A DNA stretch of 64,000 nucleotides. Source: Hyphomicrobiales bacterium (GTDB lineage: Bacteria > Pseudomonadota > Alphaproteobacteria > Rhizobiales > Rhizobiaceae). This document shows positions 44,573 through 56,228 of the stretch, in pieces (the stretch's first letter is position 1; the number at the start of each line of letters is the position of its first letter). The stretch is taken from NCBI GenBank assembly GCA_900472395.1, contig UCHV01000011.1, positions 329,806 through 393,805 on the forward strand, read 5' to 3'. The notes below the pieces were generated by a model, which was given only the letters and a program-made list of their open reading frames with translations, did no database searches and was not told the origin of the DNA. Position numbers and translations under genes: made by a program.

Positions 44573-44678
44573 GCCGGCAGGTTTCGACACGTCATCCCGC
44601 CTTGCCAACAACCTTGCGCCGCCTATAGTCGGCCGCGACCTGACAATCGTCAGGAATGGGTATCACGAGGAGACGGAC

Positions 44679-45164
44679 ATGACGATTGCGATCGGCGAGA
44701 CGCTGCCGCAGGCGACCTTCAAGGAAAAGACGGCGGACGGCCCGACGGAGGTAAACACACAGGACCTGTTTGCCGGCAAGCGCGTCGTACTGTTTGCCGT
44801 GCCGGGCGCATTCACGCCCACCTGCACGCTCAACCACCTGCCCGGTTATCTCGAAAACCGCGAGGCGCTGATCGCCAAGGGCATCGATGACATCGCCGTC
44901 GTCGCCGTCAATGACTGGCACGTGATGGGCGCCTGGGCGCAACAATCCGGCGGGCTTGGCAAGATCCATTTCCTCGCCGATTTCGACGCCGCCTTCACCA
45001 AGGCGATGGGCCTCGATGCCGATCTTTCCGGCGGCGGTCTCGGCGTGCGCTCCAAGCGTTATGCCATGCTGGTGGAAGACGGCGTGGTCAAATCCCTCCA
45101 TATCGAGGACAGCCCCGGCCAGGCCACCGTTTCCAGCGCACAGGCCATGCTGGAACGCCTGTAA
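44679..45164 (+). CDS. Peroxiredoxin (Prx5/AhpE-like)
   Basis: A 161-residue peroxidase. The peroxidatic cysteine is in PGAFTPTCTLNHLPGYLEN, the substrate-binding pattern typical of Prx5. The later NDWHVMGAWAQQ and GLGVRSKRYAMLVEDGVV segments fit. It reduces peroxides, usually with thioredoxin or glutaredoxin; no resolving Cys is obvious, as in 1-Cys types. A terminator follows. Confidence 0.9.
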   Translation: MTIAIGETLPQATFKEKTADGPTEVNTQDLFAGKRVVLFAVPGAFTPTCTLNHLPGYLENREALIAKGIDDIAVVAVNDWHVMGAWAQQSGGLGKIHFLADFDAAFTKAMGLDADLSGGGLGVRSKRYAMLVEDGVVKSLHIEDSPGQATVSSAQAMLERL

Positions 45165-45177
45165 CTCCAAAACATGG

Positions 45178-45202
45178 AAGGGCGCTCATGGCGCCCTTTT
45201 TT
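45178..45202 (+). terminator. Rho-independent terminator of peroxiredoxin gene
   Basis: AAGGGCGC (45178-45185) pairs with GCGCCCTT (45191-45198) around a 5-base loop, followed by a T run to 45202. It also overlaps the 3' end of the convergent Dabb gene. Confidence 0.8.
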
Positions 45203-45509
45203 ATACTTCCAGATCGAAGACCAGCAGGCCGGCCAGCCCACCTTCGGCCGCGGCCACGATGCGTTCGCCCGCCGTCACATGGTCGGGATGGACGAGGTAG
45301 GCGTCACGCGCCTCGACCGTATCGAAGGTCACGACCAGCGCATCCTCGAAACCGCCGCCCAGCCCTTCCGGCGAAACGTTCGGCCCGTATTTGACATCGG
45401 AGATGCCGGATAACCTGTCCTTCAGCGCAAGGATCGCCTCGAAGATTTCCTTCTTCTGCGCCTTGTCGACCGAAGTTTTGAAACGGATCAGAACGGTATG
45501 CAGGATCAT
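45201..45509 (-). CDS. Dabb (stress-responsive alpha/beta barrel) protein
   Basis: 102 residues from the ATG at 45509 (MILHTVLIRFKTSVDKAQKK). The Dabb pattern is clear: opening HTVLIRFK strand, GISDVKYGPNVSPEGLGGGF, VTFDTVEARDAYLVHPDHV. Small dimeric barrels of unknown or varied function, sometimes stress-induced. It is convergent with the peroxiredoxin gene. Confidence 0.85.
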   Translation of the reverse strand: MILHTVLIRFKTSVDKAQKKEIFEAILALKDRLSGISDVKYGPNVSPEGLGGGFEDALVVTFDTVEARDAYLVHPDHVTAGERIVAAAEGGLAGLLVFDLEV

Positions 45510-45576
45510 GCGACTTTGCCTCCCCGGAAAGATCTGAAGGTCCGGCAGCATTGCCAGGACCATTGTTTTCGTGCGG

Positions 45577-46059
45577 TTACTTTACCAGAAGCGAACGGCC
45601 GAGCAGCGGCTTGGCGGGAGCGGATTTCTTGAACGGCGCCATGCCGAGGCGGGCCAGTTCATCGGCACGTTCGTTTTCCGGGTGGCCGGCATGGCCCTTG
45701 ACCCAGTGCCATTTCACCTTGTGACGCTGGTTGGCGAGATCGAGCTGCTGCCAGAGTTCGCCATTCTTGACCGGCTTTTTATCCGCGGTCTTCCAGCCGT
45801 TTTTCTTCCAGCCAAAGATCCACTTGGAAATCCCGTCCATGACATATTTGCTGTCGGTATAAAGCTCGACCTCGCATTCGCTTTTCAGGGCGTTCAAGGC
45901 AGAGATCGCCGCCAGCAACTCCATGCGGTTATTGGTGGTTTCCGCCTCGCCGCCGTTCAGTTCCTTGGTGGTTTCGCCGTAGCGCAAAATGGCGCCCCAG
46001 CCGCCGGGGCCGGGATTGCCGGAACACGCGCCATCGGTGAAAATCTCGACCTGCTTCAT
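45577..46059 (-). CDS. rnhA: Ribonuclease HI
   Basis: 160 residues from the ATG at 46059 ([20 protein letters not shown]). Catalytic Asp in [11 protein letters not shown], Glu in [12 protein letters not shown], Asp in [12 protein letters not shown], and the C-terminal [20 protein letters not shown] with His and Asp. Degrades RNA in RNA-DNA hybrids. Its start overlaps thrB by 4 bp. The downstream gene is spaced by 67 bp. Confidence 0.95.
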   Translation of the reverse strand: MKQVEIFTDGACSGNPGPGGWGAILRYGETTKELNGGEAETTNNRMELLAAISALNALKSECEVELYTDSKYVMDGISKWIFGWKKNGWKTADKKPVKNGELWQQLDLANQRHKVKWHWVKGHAGHPENERADELARLGMAPFKKSAPAKPLLGRSLLVK

Positions 46060-47030
46060 GCCGGCTCTCCCGAAATTCCGTAATCGGCCACGCTTGCCAC
46101 CTTGGCATGGAAACGCAGCTTGCGCAGGTATTCGATCGGGTCCTTCTTGACGACCAGCGCACCTTCCGGCGTCGTTAGCCAATCATACAGGCGGGTCAGG
46201 AAAAACCGCAGCGCCGAACCGCGCGCAAGGACCGGCAGCGCTGCGAGTTCATCTGCACTGAGTGGCCGCACCGATTGGTAGCCTTCAAGGAGCGCCTTGC
46301 CCTTGGTGACATTGTAGGCGCCGTCCTTCTCGAAACACCAGGCATTGAGGCAGATCGAAACGTCATAAGCCAGCATGTCGTTGCAGGCGAAATAGAAATC
46401 GATCAGGCCGGACAGGGTGTCACCGAGGAAAAACACGTTGTCCTGAAACAGATCGGCATGGATGACGCCAGCAGGCAAATCTTTAGGCCAGTTGGCGGAG
46501 AGGAAATCCAGCTCGCCGGCGATCTCTTCCTGCAGGCCGGTCTCGACCTCATCGGCACGCTCGGCCGATTTTTGCCAGAGCGACACCCAGCCTTCCAGCG
46601 AAAGCGCGTTGGGCCGCTTGATCTCGAAACCCTCACCGGCAATGTGCATTTTGGCCAGCGCCGCACCCACTTCGCGGCAATGTTTGGCTTCCGGCTTGCG
46701 CAGCCACATGCCTTCCAGAAAGGAGATCAGCGCCGCCGGACGGCCCGAAAGTTCGCCCAGCAAGGCACCATCATTGCGCGGCAGCGGCAATGGGCAGGTC
46801 AGGCCGCGATCGGCCAGATGCTGCATCAGGCCTAAGAAAAACGGCAGGTCGGATTTTTCGACGCGCTTTTCATAAAGCGTCAGGATCAGCGGATCCTTCG
46901 TCGTGTGCAGCAGGAAGTTGGTGTTTTCGACACCCTCGGCGATGCCCTTGTAAGAGGTCAGCTCGCCAACGTCATATTGGCTGAGAAACTGCTTGAGGTC
47001 GATTTCGGTGATGTCGGTATAGACGGCCAA
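46056..47030 (-). CDS. thrB: Homoserine kinase (APH-fold ThrB)
   Basis: 324 residues. The aminoglycoside-phosphotransferase fold, not the GHMP one: [17 protein letters not shown], then [13 protein letters not shown] (catalytic loop HxDxxxxN) and [16 protein letters not shown]. This type is standard in alphaproteobacteria. It phosphorylates homoserine for threonine synthesis; ThrC is at 34504-35910. ispH lies upstream on the same strand. Confidence 0.93.
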   Translation of the reverse strand: MAVYTDITEIDLKQFLSQYDVGELTSYKGIAEGVENTNFLLHTTKDPLILTLYEKRVEKSDLPFFLGLMQHLADRGLTCPLPLPRNDGALLGELSGRPAALISFLEGMWLRKPEAKHCREVGAALAKMHIAGEGFEIKRPNALSLEGWVSLWQKSAERADEVETGLQEEIAGELDFLSANWPKDLPAGVIHADLFQDNVFFLGDTLSGLIDFYFACNDMLAYDVSICLNAWCFEKDGAYNVTKGKALLEGYQSVRPLSADELAALPVLARGSALRFFLTRLYDWLTTPEGALVVKKDPIEYLRKLRFHAKVASVADYGISGEPA

Positions 47031-47188
47031 GGGAAACTCTCAGGGTGTCGCGTTAAGGGCAGAATCGTCTGCCGGGATTTTTTAATCCGTTTGGTGATGA
47101 ACGCCACCGGATATCTAGTCCTATAACCAGATATCCGGGCAAAGGGACCTTATCCGCAAGATGCGCGAGCACTTGCAGGACAGCCGCC

Positions 47189-48241
47189 TCACACCGAAAG
47201 CGGCCGTTCGCCATTCACCCAAGCCATGTCTTCCTGCGTCAACGGCACTTCGCGCAGCTCGCGATTGACGAGGAAGTTTTCGGTTTCTTCCGTGGTGATC
47301 GCAAGCTCCACCTTGGCATCGAAACGTTCGCGGAATGCCTCGATGATTTCCGATACGATGACTTCCGGCGCGGATGCGCCGGCCGAGATGCCGAGCGTGC
47401 GGATATCGCCGATCTCGTCCCAGTTCAGCTCGGAAGCGCGCTGAACGAGGATCGAATGTTTGGCCCCTGCCCGAAGCGCCACTTCGACGAGGCGCTTGGA
47501 GTTGGATGAATTCGGCGCACCGACGGTGATGAACAGGTCGCAGCCATCGGCCGCCTGCTTCACCGCTTCCTGGCGGTTGGTGGTGGCGTAACAGATGCTG
47601 TCCGCCGCCGGCGCCTGCAGGTTGGGGAACCGCTCCTGAAGGCGGGCGATGACGCCGGCCGTGTCGTCCACGGACAGCGTCGTCTGGGTGACGAAACCGA
47701 GATTGTCGGCATCGATCGGCGTATAGACGTCGGCATCGGCGACGGTTTCGACCAGCGACACCGTGCCTTCCGGCAATTGCCCCATCGTGCCGATCACTTC
47801 CGGGTGGCCGGCATGGCCGATGAGGATGACATGGCGGCCGAGGCGCTGGTGGCGCATGGCCTGCTTATGCACCTTCGAGACCAGCGGGCATGTGGCGTCG
47901 AGATAGAAAAGATTGCGGGCCTGCGCATCTTCCGGCACCGATTTCGGCACGCCATGGGCGGAAAACACCACCGGCTGCTCGCGGTGTTCGGCGGGGATCT
48001 CGTTCAGTTCCTCGACGAAGATGGCGCCCTTGGCTTCCAGCCCCTCGACGACGTAACGGTTATGGACGATCTCGTGGCGAACATAGACCGGCGCGCCATA
48101 GGCTTTCAGCGCCAGAACGACGATCTGAATGGCACGATCGACACCGGCGCAGAAACCGCGCGGGCCGCACAGGCGGATCGTCAGTTCGGGTTTGGAGTCG
48201 AGTGGCCTTGCATCGGCCTGTTCAGTCACCTGAATATTCAT
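47189..48241 (-). CDS. ispH: HMBPP reductase IspH
   Basis: 350 residues from the ATG at 48241 ([20 protein letters not shown]). The three 4Fe-4S cysteines are in [24 protein letters not shown] and [11 protein letters not shown]; the substrate-binding TTLSVDDT and [10 protein letters not shown] are present. Last step of the MEP isoprenoid pathway. surf1 lies upstream with about 127 bp between. Confidence 0.95.
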   Translation of the reverse strand: MNIQVTEQADARPLDSKPELTIRLCGPRGFCAGVDRAIQIVVLALKAYGAPVYVRHEIVHNRYVVEGLEAKGAIFVEELNEIPAEHREQPVVFSAHGVPKSVPEDAQARNLFYLDATCPLVSKVHKQAMRHQRLGRHVILIGHAGHPEVIGTMGQLPEGTVSLVETVADADVYTPIDADNLGFVTQTTLSVDDTAGVIARLQERFPNLQAPAADSICYATTNRQEAVKQAADGCDLFITVGAPNSSNSKRLVEVALRAGAKHSILVQRASELNWDEIGDIRTLGISAGASAPEVIVSEIIEAFRERFDAKVELAITTEETENFLVNRELREVPLTQEDMAWVNGERPLSV

Positions 48242-48368
48242 TCCGTTCCACACGAAGGGGCGAGCCAAAAGACGGCACGCCGCGATAGAGGGCCTCTTGG
48301 CGTTTCATATAGGCGAGACAGCCGAAATGCGCCAAACAAAATTTGCTCAATGACAAAACGCAAGCCGA

Positions 48369-49160
48369 TCAGGAGGCCGACCGGCGACGCTTCAGCCACA
48401 TGGCCGCGACCACGCCGGAAAGCGCGAGCGCCAACCCGTACCATGTGACGGCATATTGAAGGTGATTGTTGGGCAGATCGAACTGGGTGACGCCACCCAC
48501 GGGGAAACCGCCGGGATTTTTTACCGTCGCATCGGCATCCACAAAGAAGGGCAGGACGCGAGCGGGATCGAGCCCCGCGCTCGTGGTCATCGCCGCGATG
48601 TCCTTCCAGTAAAAGATGTTCTTGGGCAGATCGTTATCCGGCACCAGCGATGATGGTTTTGCTTCGAGTTTGGTGCGGGCATATCCGGTGAAATTTACCT
48701 CGCCTGTCACCTGTCCCTCACCGCGTTTCGCCGGTTCCTTCATCTCGTAAGGAATGAAACCGCGATTGACGAGCAGGGTGCGGCCATCGTCGAGCGTCAG
48801 CGGCGTATAGACATAAAAGCCGGTCTGGCCCTGATGGGTGGCGAAAAAATGCCGTTCCTTCGCATGGTCGAACCTGCCGGCGATTGTTACGCGGCGAAAT
48901 TCGATATCCTCACCGTTGACCACTGCTGCCTCGATATCGGCAAGCGGCACGGGGGCGGCATCGCGGCGCTCGGTGATTTTGGCGATCAGCCCTTCCTTCC
49001 AGTGCAGGCGCTCCACCTGCCATGTGCCGAGCGACAGAAGGATGGCGAGACAGAGGAGAATGAGGCCGCCGGTCAGGATGGTGCGGGCGCGGCCTGCAGC
49101 CCGCGGGCCGCTCGCCTTCAACTCCGCGTTCAATATTGAACCGCTGCCCTGCTCGCTCAT
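48369..49160 (-). CDS. surf1: SURF1-family cytochrome oxidase assembly protein
   Basis: A 263-residue protein with two membrane segments (about 28-46 and 233-252) flanking a periplasmic domain. It has GTWQVERLHWKEGLIAKITE at the front, then VNRGFIPYE and LQYAVTWYGLALAL at the end. SURF1 assists haem a insertion into subunit I. In many rhizobia it lies directly after coxC; here four other genes lie between. Confidence 0.9.
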   Translation of the reverse strand: MSEQGSGSILNAELKASGPRAAGRARTILTGGLILLCLAILLSLGTWQVERLHWKEGLIAKITERRDAAPVPLADIEAAVVNGEDIEFRRVTIAGRFDHAKERHFFATHQGQTGFYVYTPLTLDDGRTLLVNRGFIPYEMKEPAKRGEGQVTGEVNFTGYARTKLEAKPSSLVPDNDLPKNIFYWKDIAAMTTSAGLDPARVLPFFVDADATVKNPGGFPVGGVTQFDLPNNHLQYAVTWYGLALALSGVVAAMWLKRRRSAS

Positions 49161-49191
49161 ATCGGGTCTCCTCTCAACCGAAGAGGTTCTA

Positions 49192-49686
49192 TCACGGCCT
49201 GATCTCGATGGGCGTGCCGTTTTTCACGAGATCCCAGATCTCGTCCATTTCGGCATTGGAAACGGCGATGCAGCCATTGGTCCAGTCGAACCACTGGGTG
49301 AGCGGCGAAAGCCAGCCGAGATAATTGCGCTGGCCATGGATCATGATCATGCCACCGGGATCTTCGCCTGCCTTTCCCGCGCGCTCGGTATCGGCCGCGT
49401 TGGGATAGGAAACATGGATGGAGCGGTGATAACCGCTGCCCGGATTGCGCCAGTCGAGCACGTAAGTACCTTCCGGCGTACGCTCGTCGCCTTCCTTCTG
49501 CTTGTGGCCGACCGGCGATCCGCCAAGCGCGATGGAATAGGTTTTGACCACCCTCTCGCCATCCATGATCGACATCAGGCGCTCGGCTTTCATGACGAGA
49601 ACATGGGAGACCGGTTGGGCGGTGGCGGTGGATGCCGAGGAGAGGACAAGCGATGTCAGGACAAGCCAGCGAACGGACCGTTGCAT
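49192..49686 (-). CDS. L,D-transpeptidase (YkuD) family protein
   Basis: 164 residues from the ATG at 49686 (MQRSVRWLVLTSLVLSSAST), with a signal peptide. The YkuD domain shows ALGGSPVGHKQKEGDERTPE, GGMIMIHGQ and the catalytic Cys in WTNGCIAVSN, where the usual Ser of SxGC is Asn. Likely periplasmic peptidoglycan cross-linking or anchoring of envelope proteins. Part of the insert between coxC and surf1. Confidence 0.87.
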   Translation of the reverse strand: MQRSVRWLVLTSLVLSSASTATAQPVSHVLVMKAERLMSIMDGERVVKTYSIALGGSPVGHKQKEGDERTPEGTYVLDWRNPGSGYHRSIHVSYPNAADTERAGKAGEDPGGMIMIHGQRNYLGWLSPLTQWFDWTNGCIAVSNAEMDEIWDLVKNGTPIEIRP

Positions 49687-49768
49687 GCGGGGCGGGTCTC
49701 CTGTTTCAACCGCGGACGAGATGATCGATTTCAGAGGAAAAAGGCGGGCGGATGTCGGTGTGGGCAGC

Positions 49769-50062
49769 TCACACCAGTTCGACACGCAATGACCGTCCAA
49801 CGGCGGCGGCGGCACGACGCAAGGTCAAAAGCGTGACCGACGGATAGTTGGGATCAAGCAAGCGGTCGAGTTGCTGGCGGCTGGATTGCATGCGTTCCGC
49901 CATCGCCTTCTTGGTCAGCCCTTCTTCGGCCATGGCGGCACGCAACTGGTCGGCAATCACCTGCTTGAGCGCGACCGCTTCCGTCTCCTCCAGAAGACCG
50001 TCCTCCTCCAGAAAATCGTCGAAACTCTCGCTTCGATCAACATAACCCTTTGTTTCACTCAT
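49769..50062 (-). CDS. XRE-family antitoxin (HigA2-like)
   Basis: A 97-residue protein. The N-terminus is acidic (SFDDFLEEDGLLEETEAVAL); the second half is a helix-turn-helix (EEGLTKKAMAERMQSSRQQL; VTLLTLRRAAAAVGRSLRVE). Encoded after, and overlapping by 4 bp, a RelE/Gp49-type toxin gene. Expected to neutralise it and bind the palindrome at 50419-50438. Confidence 0.85.
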   Translation of the reverse strand: MSETKGYVDRSESFDDFLEEDGLLEETEAVALKQVIADQLRAAMAEEGLTKKAMAERMQSSRQQLDRLLDPNYPSVTLLTLRRAAAAVGRSLRVELV

Positions 50063-50409
50063 CCCTGCAATTCCCGTTTGCGCGCCAAAGCCAGATCCAG
50101 ATCTTGCTGAGGCGTTTTCTGTGTTTTCTTTTCGAATCCGTGCAACAAGACCATTTCACCGTCATGGATGCAGAAGAGCACCCGTGCGATGCGCCCGCCC
50201 GCAAGACTGCTGCGAACTTCCCACAGACTTGAGCCAAGCGAGCGGCAATAGGGCATGCCCAGGGGCCAGCCGAACTCCACGCGCTGGATGTCGATGCCGA
50301 TCTGGCGCCTGTCATCCCGTGACAAGTCCAGCAGCCAATCGCGCACGGGTTTTCGGCCGCTCGCCAGCGCATAAAACCTGCCGACAATCTTTTTCGGCGC
50401 CCCCACCAT
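50059..50409 (-). CDS. RelE/HigB-like (Gp49-type) toxin
   Basis: 116 residues from the ATG at 50409 (MVGAPKKIVGRFYALASGRK). The phage-Gp49-like/HigB core is present: PVRDWLLDLSRDDRRQIGID, GMPYCRSLGSSLWEVRSSLA, RIARVLFCIHDGEMVLLHGF and FEKKTQKTP. These toxins cut ribosome-bound mRNA. A TTG at 50427 would add six residues. Toxin-first order, with the antitoxin overlapping. Confidence 0.85.
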   Translation of the reverse strand: MVGAPKKIVGRFYALASGRKPVRDWLLDLSRDDRRQIGIDIQRVEFGWPLGMPYCRSLGSSLWEVRSSLAGGRIARVLFCIHDGEMVLLHGFEKKTQKTPQQDLDLALARKRELQG

Positions 50410-50418
50410 GGGAAAGCA

Positions 50419-50438
50419 ATGTACCAAAATTGTTACAT
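50419..50438. promoter_or_regulatory. Imperfect palindrome upstream of TA pair
   Basis: The 20-mer ATGTACCAAAATTGTTACAT has ATGTA and TACAT ends with CAA/TTG inner arms. It lies 9 bp upstream of the toxin start and is likely an autoregulatory operator. Confidence 0.45.
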
Positions 50439-50466
50439 TTGTCCAGCGGAACCTTAAGGCTCTCGC

Positions 50467-51501
50467 TCACACCAGCCGCCGCAATTCCTCGCCCGCCAGC
50501 GTCATGTTCTTCTCCCATGAAGGCAGGGTGGCGGCAAAACCGGTGGCCTTTGTCCGCGCCGCTTCATAGGTGGCCCGATCGGCCATGATGCCCGCGATCT
50601 GCCGCGCCATTTCGCCGACATCCTCCGCATCCACCAGCGTTGCCGCCTCTCCCGCCCAGCTGGCAACGGCTCCCGAGGGCGTGGAGATGACGGGCACGCC
50701 GCGGCTGATCGCTTCTGAAATCGCCATGCCGTAACCCTCGTAGAGCGACGAGGCGATGTAGAGGTGGGTCTGGCCCCAGAGCGCATCGAGCGCCGGTGCC
50801 GGCAACTCGCCGGCAAACGTGATGTGGTTGCTCAGGCCAAGGGTTTCGACGCGGTTTTGGAGGCTGGAAACATAATCGGGATAACGTTCTGTATTGCCGG
50901 CAATGGCGAGGGACCAGTCGGAGCTTTCGACCTTCGCCAACGCCTCCACCAGAAATTCGTAGCGTTTGCGTGGAATGACGGCACCGACGGACAGCATGCG
51001 CCACCGCCCGCTGACATGGGCGGCACTTTGCGGCGCGGGATCGTTGCCCGGTTTGCCGGTGATGATCTTTTCCGGCGCGATGCCGTAATGGCCCGTCACG
51101 TAATTGCGGCTTTCATCCGAGGTGACGATGATGGCGTCGGCCAGTTGCAGCGCGGATTTTTCCGTCGCGTCGCGGCCGGTGGCGACATCCGCCGCTCCCC
51201 GCTCCTCCGTCATCGAGTGATGATAGATCAGCACAAGCCTCAGCAGCCGCCTCTGCAATATCGGCAGCAGCATGCAGCCGTAGATGTGGTCCATTACCAG
51301 AACTGAGCCGGGCTCTATCCGGGAAAGCATATGGTCGATTTCAGCCAGCACGGCTGCATCCGGCGTCGGAAAGCAGATCGGCACCGTCATCTCGCGCACG
51401 CTGCCCAAATGGCGGTCGAGCCAGGAGATCAGGTGGCGATTGTAGATCCAGCCGCCGGTCTTCTTTTCATAATCGGTGCTGTAGAAATGAAGGATCGGCA
51501 T
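50467..51501 (-). CDS. Family 4 glycosyltransferase
   Basis: A 344-residue GT-B protein. The acceptor half starts MPILHFYSTDYEKKTGGWIY; the donor half has SVGAVIPRKRYEFLVEALAK and the retaining-GT4 E-x7-E motif in LYEGYGMAISEAISRGVPVI. It probably adds a sugar to an exported or surface glycan; donor and acceptor are unknown. It sits directly downstream of coxC, within the insert that splits coxC from surf1. Confidence 0.87.
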   Translation of the reverse strand: MPILHFYSTDYEKKTGGWIYNRHLISWLDRHLGSVREMTVPICFPTPDAAVLAEIDHMLSRIEPGSVLVMDHIYGCMLLPILQRRLLRLVLIYHHSMTEERGAADVATGRDATEKSALQLADAIIVTSDESRNYVTGHYGIAPEKIITGKPGNDPAPQSAAHVSGRWRMLSVGAVIPRKRYEFLVEALAKVESSDWSLAIAGNTERYPDYVSSLQNRVETLGLSNHITFAGELPAPALDALWGQTHLYIASSLYEGYGMAISEAISRGVPVISTPSGAVASWAGEAATLVDAEDVGEMARQIAGIMADRATYEAARTKATGFAATLPSWEKNMTLAGEELRRLV

Positions 51502-51590
51502 GGCGGGTTCTATGTCGAATTACGGCAGAACAAACTATGTCACCCGGCGCGATGATGCGTCCAGCCATGCCACGCCCGGAAAATCGTCAA

Positions 51591-51626
51591 AATAAGAAAA
51601 GGCGGGCGCCTCCCAACACCCGCCTT
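51591..51626 (-). terminator. Rho-independent terminator after coxC
   Basis: On the minus strand AAGGCGGG (51626-51619) pairs with CCCGCCTT (51606-51599) around a 12-base loop, followed by TTCTTATT. It separates the cox operon from the glycosyltransferase. Confidence 0.7.
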
Positions 51627-51714
51627 CCCTGTTGCCTGTTCGGTCTTCACCAGCTGACTTTTGAGTGCGCATCGTACTTTCCAAAAACCGGAACGGTTTT
51701 CGGGTCGATGCGGC

Positions 51715-52590
51715 TCAATGAGCCAGCGGCGCGCCCCAATCGCCCCAAATATAGATTGCGAAGAACAGGAACAGCCAGACGACGTCGACGAAGTGCCAGT
51801 ACCAGGCAGCTGCCTCGAAGCCAAAATGCTTTTCCGGAGTGAACCCGCCATTGATCGCGCGGACCAGGCAGACAATCAGGAAAATGGTGCCGACCAGAAC
51901 GTGGAAACCGTGGAAACCGGTCGACATGAAGAAGGTGGCGCCATAGATCGAATTCTTGAAGTCGAACGGCGCGTGCGCATATTCATAAGCCTGCACGCAG
52001 GAGAACAGCACGCCGAGCGCCACGGTCAGCGCCAGACCGTTGATCAGGCCCTTGCGGTCGCCATGCAGCAGCGCGTGATGCGCCCAGGTGACACAGGTGC
52101 CGGACAGAAGCAGGATCACGGTATTGTAGATCGGCAGGTGCCAGGGATCGAGAACCTCGATGCCCTTGGGCGGCCATTGTCCGCCGGTGAATTCCAGACG
52201 CGAGGCCTGGATGGCTTCATGCGGGTAAAGGCTGGCATCGAAGAATGCCCAGAACCACGCCACGAAAAACATCACTTCGGAGGCGATGAACATGATCATG
52301 CCGTAACGCAGATGCAGCGACACGACGCGGGTGTGGTGGCCTTCGCGGCCTTCCTTGATCGTATCGGCCCACCAGCCGACCATCGTGTAAAGAACGATGG
52401 CAAGACCGATAAAGAACAGCCACGGCGTGGCAAAGTTCAGCCCGAACAGCTTGAACTCGCTGCCATGCAGGTACCGCATGTAACCGACGCCGCCGAAGGT
52501 AAGGACGAAAGCCCCGATGGAGGCCAGAAAGGGCCAGGGGCTCGGGTCTATGATATGGTAATCGTGGTTCTTCTGATGCGTATCGGCCAT
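51715..52590 (-). CDS. coxC: Cytochrome c oxidase subunit III
   Basis: 291 residues from the ATG at 52590 ([20 protein letters not shown]). Seven membrane segments and family motifs [39 protein letters not shown] and [20 protein letters not shown]. Last gene of the cox operon before a terminator. Part of the aa3-type oxidase in the inner membrane. Confidence 0.96.
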   Translation of the reverse strand: MADTHQKNHDYHIIDPSPWPFLASIGAFVLTFGGVGYMRYLHGSEFKLFGLNFATPWLFFIGLAIVLYTMVGWWADTIKEGREGHHTRVVSLHLRYGMIMFIASEVMFFVAWFWAFFDASLYPHEAIQASRLEFTGGQWPPKGIEVLDPWHLPIYNTVILLLSGTCVTWAHHALLHGDRKGLINGLALTVALGVLFSCVQAYEYAHAPFDFKNSIYGATFFMSTGFHGFHVLVGTIFLIVCLVRAINGGFTPEKHFGFEAAAWYWHFVDVVWLFLFFAIYIWGDWGAPLAH

Positions 52591-52640
52591 TTCGTCTCTC
52601 CCTGACCTTAACCTCTTACCCGCCCGGAAGCGGAACCCTC

Positions 52641-53312
52641 TTACAGTTTCTTTTCGCCTGCACCCTTGTCCGGCAGCGCCGCGACGGGTTTTGCCGCCGG
52701 TGTGCTCGGGTAGAACGTGTAGGACAGCGTAATCGTGCGGATATGTTTTGTCTCTTCGGCAGTCGCCAGATCGGGATCGACGAAGAAGACCACAGGCATG
52801 TCCAGCGTTTCGCCCGGCTTCAGCGTCGTTTCTGTAAAACAGAAACATTGCACCTTGTTGAAATAGGCGCCCGCCTCCATCGGCGTGACGTTGAACACGG
52901 CCGTGCCTGTCACCTCATAGGGTGACCGATTGGTCGCCTTGTAGGAGATCTGAACCGTCTCGCCGAGTTTCGGTTCGATGGAGCGATCGACCGGGCGAAA
53001 ATCCCAGTTGAGGCCATTGGACGTGTTGGCGTCGAAGGTGACGCGGACCGTCTGGTCGAGAATGCGGGTGGAATATTGTTCGACGCGCTGGGTGGTGCCG
53101 TTATAGCCGGTCACCTGGCAGAACAGCCGGTAGAGCGGCACGGACGCATAGGCCGCGCCGACCATGCCAAAGGCAAAAACGAAACAGAAGGCCATGATCG
53201 AGCCATTGCTCATCCGCTTTGGGCTCATCCGCTTGGCAGGCGTTTTCAGGTCAGCCGAAACCCCGCCATCAGATGGCGAACCCGGCTCTCTCCTCCCTGT
53301 CTCCTCCGTCAA
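52641..53312 (-). CDS. ctaG: Cytochrome c oxidase assembly protein CtaG (Cox11)
   Basis: 223 residues from the TTG at 53312, preceded by GGGAGGC; 12 bp after coxF. One membrane anchor ([19 protein letters not shown]) and a periplasmic domain with the copper-binding [16 protein letters not shown] (CFCF motif) and the upstream Cys in [15 protein letters not shown]. Delivers copper to CuB of subunit I. Confidence 0.93.
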   Translation of the reverse strand: MTEETGRREPGSPSDGGVSADLKTPAKRMSPKRMSNGSIMAFCFVFAFGMVGAAYASVPLYRLFCQVTGYNGTTQRVEQYSTRILDQTVRVTFDANTSNGLNWDFRPVDRSIEPKLGETVQISYKATNRSPYEVTGTAVFNVTPMEAGAYFNKVQCFCFTETTLKPGETLDMPVVFFVDPDLATAEETKHIRTITLSYTFYPSTPAAKPVAALPDKGAGEKKL

Positions 53313-53324
53313 TCCTGCCTCCCG

Positions 53325-53465
53325 TCAGTTTGCGAAGCCGCCGATCTTGATCAGCGTCACGATGTAGAACAGCACGACCAAAGCCGCCAGAACCAGACCG
53401 AGCGCCACATTGCGCCCTCGTCTGGATTTCCTCTGTGCCTCGGTTACCTTGACCGTTTCGATCAT
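53325..53465 (-). CDS. coxF: Small cox-operon membrane protein (CoxF-like)
   Basis: 46 residues, [20 protein letters not shown] then [20 protein letters not shown], ending GGFAN. Cytosolic basic head and one membrane segment. The ATG overlaps the ctaB stop (ATGA). This position, between ctaB and ctaG, and the sequence match the small CoxF protein of alphaproteobacterial aa3 operons. Probably an assembly factor; function poorly known. Confidence 0.8.
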   Translation of the reverse strand: MIETVKVTEAQRKSRRGRNVALGLVLAALVVLFYIVTLIKIGGFAN

Positions 53466-54418
53466 CCATTCACTCCCAACATACCCCAGACACCGGCCAG
53501 CCAGTGGTCGGCCAGCAATGCGCTGAAAACGGCGAACAGATAGAAGATGGAATAAAAGAACATCTTTTTCGCGGGCACCATCTTTTCATCGCCATCCGGC
53601 ATGCGCAGCACGAGGATGGAATAGAAGGTGAAGATGGCGCTGAGGATGAAGGCGAAGATGCCGTAACCGATGCTGGCGAGACCGGTGAAAGCCGGTGCCA
53701 CCGCGACCGCCATGGTCAGCAGCGTGTAGACGAACATCTGGCGTTTGGTGGAGCGCTCGCCGACGACATTCGGCATCATCGGAATGCCGACCGAGCCGTA
53801 ATCACGCATTTTGAAGAGCGCCAGCGCCCAGAAATGCGGCGGTGTCCACAGGAAGGTAATCATGAACAGGATGGTGCTGTCGAGCGAGATACCGCCGGTG
53901 ACGCAGGCCCAGCCCAGCATGGGCGGAAAGGCGCCGGCCGCACCGCCGATGACGATGTTCTGCGGTGTCGAGCGCTTCAGCCACATCGTGTAGACGACGG
54001 CGTAGAAGAAGATGGTGAAGGCGAGCAGCCCGGCGGCGAACCAGTTGACCGCCAGACCGAGGATCGCGACCGAAAACACCGACAGCGTCAGGCCAAAAGC
54101 AAGTGCCTCGCGCGGCTGCACGCGGCCATCCGGGATCGGACGTTTGGCGGTGCGGGTCATCACCGCATCGATATCGGCGTCATACCACATGTTGAGCGCG
54201 CCGGACGCTCCAGCGCCGACGGCGATACAGAGTATGGCGATGGCGCCGAGGATCGGGTTGATATGGCCCGGTGCCAGAACCATGCCGACAAAACCGGTAA
54301 ACACGACCAGCGACATGACGCGCGGCTTCAGGAGTTCGAAAAAATCGCGCGCATTGGCTTCCGACAGGCCAGAGCCCTGTTCGGTGCCGAATGTGTCGTG
54401 ATCCTGAATGACTGTCAT
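53462..54418 (-). CDS. ctaB: Protohaem IX farnesyltransferase (haem O synthase)
   Basis: 318 residues from the ATG at 54418 ([20 protein letters not shown]). Multi-pass UbiA-fold enzyme with the Asp-rich motif in [20 protein letters not shown] and a second in [19 protein letters not shown]. Makes haem O for the oxidase. In operon order after coxA; spacing 78 bp. Confidence 0.95.
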   Translation of the reverse strand: MTVIQDHDTFGTEQGSGLSEANARDFFELLKPRVMSLVVFTGFVGMVLAPGHINPILGAIAILCIAVGAGASGALNMWYDADIDAVMTRTAKRPIPDGRVQPREALAFGLTLSVFSVAILGLAVNWFAAGLLAFTIFFYAVVYTMWLKRSTPQNIVIGGAAGAFPPMLGWACVTGGISLDSTILFMITFLWTPPHFWALALFKMRDYGSVGIPMMPNVVGERSTKRQMFVYTLLTMAVAVAPAFTGLASIGYGIFAFILSAIFTFYSILVLRMPDGDEKMVPAKKMFFYSIFYLFAVFSALLADHWLAGVWGMLGVNG

Positions 54419-54496
54419 GCGGTAGTCCTGTTCTCGTATCGTATGGCGAAGGCGGCGCAATCGCTGCGCTGCCTCCCCCCATTTATTGTCGTGTGC

Positions 54497-56221
<1,725 letters not shown>

Positions 56222-56228
56222 CTATCCC

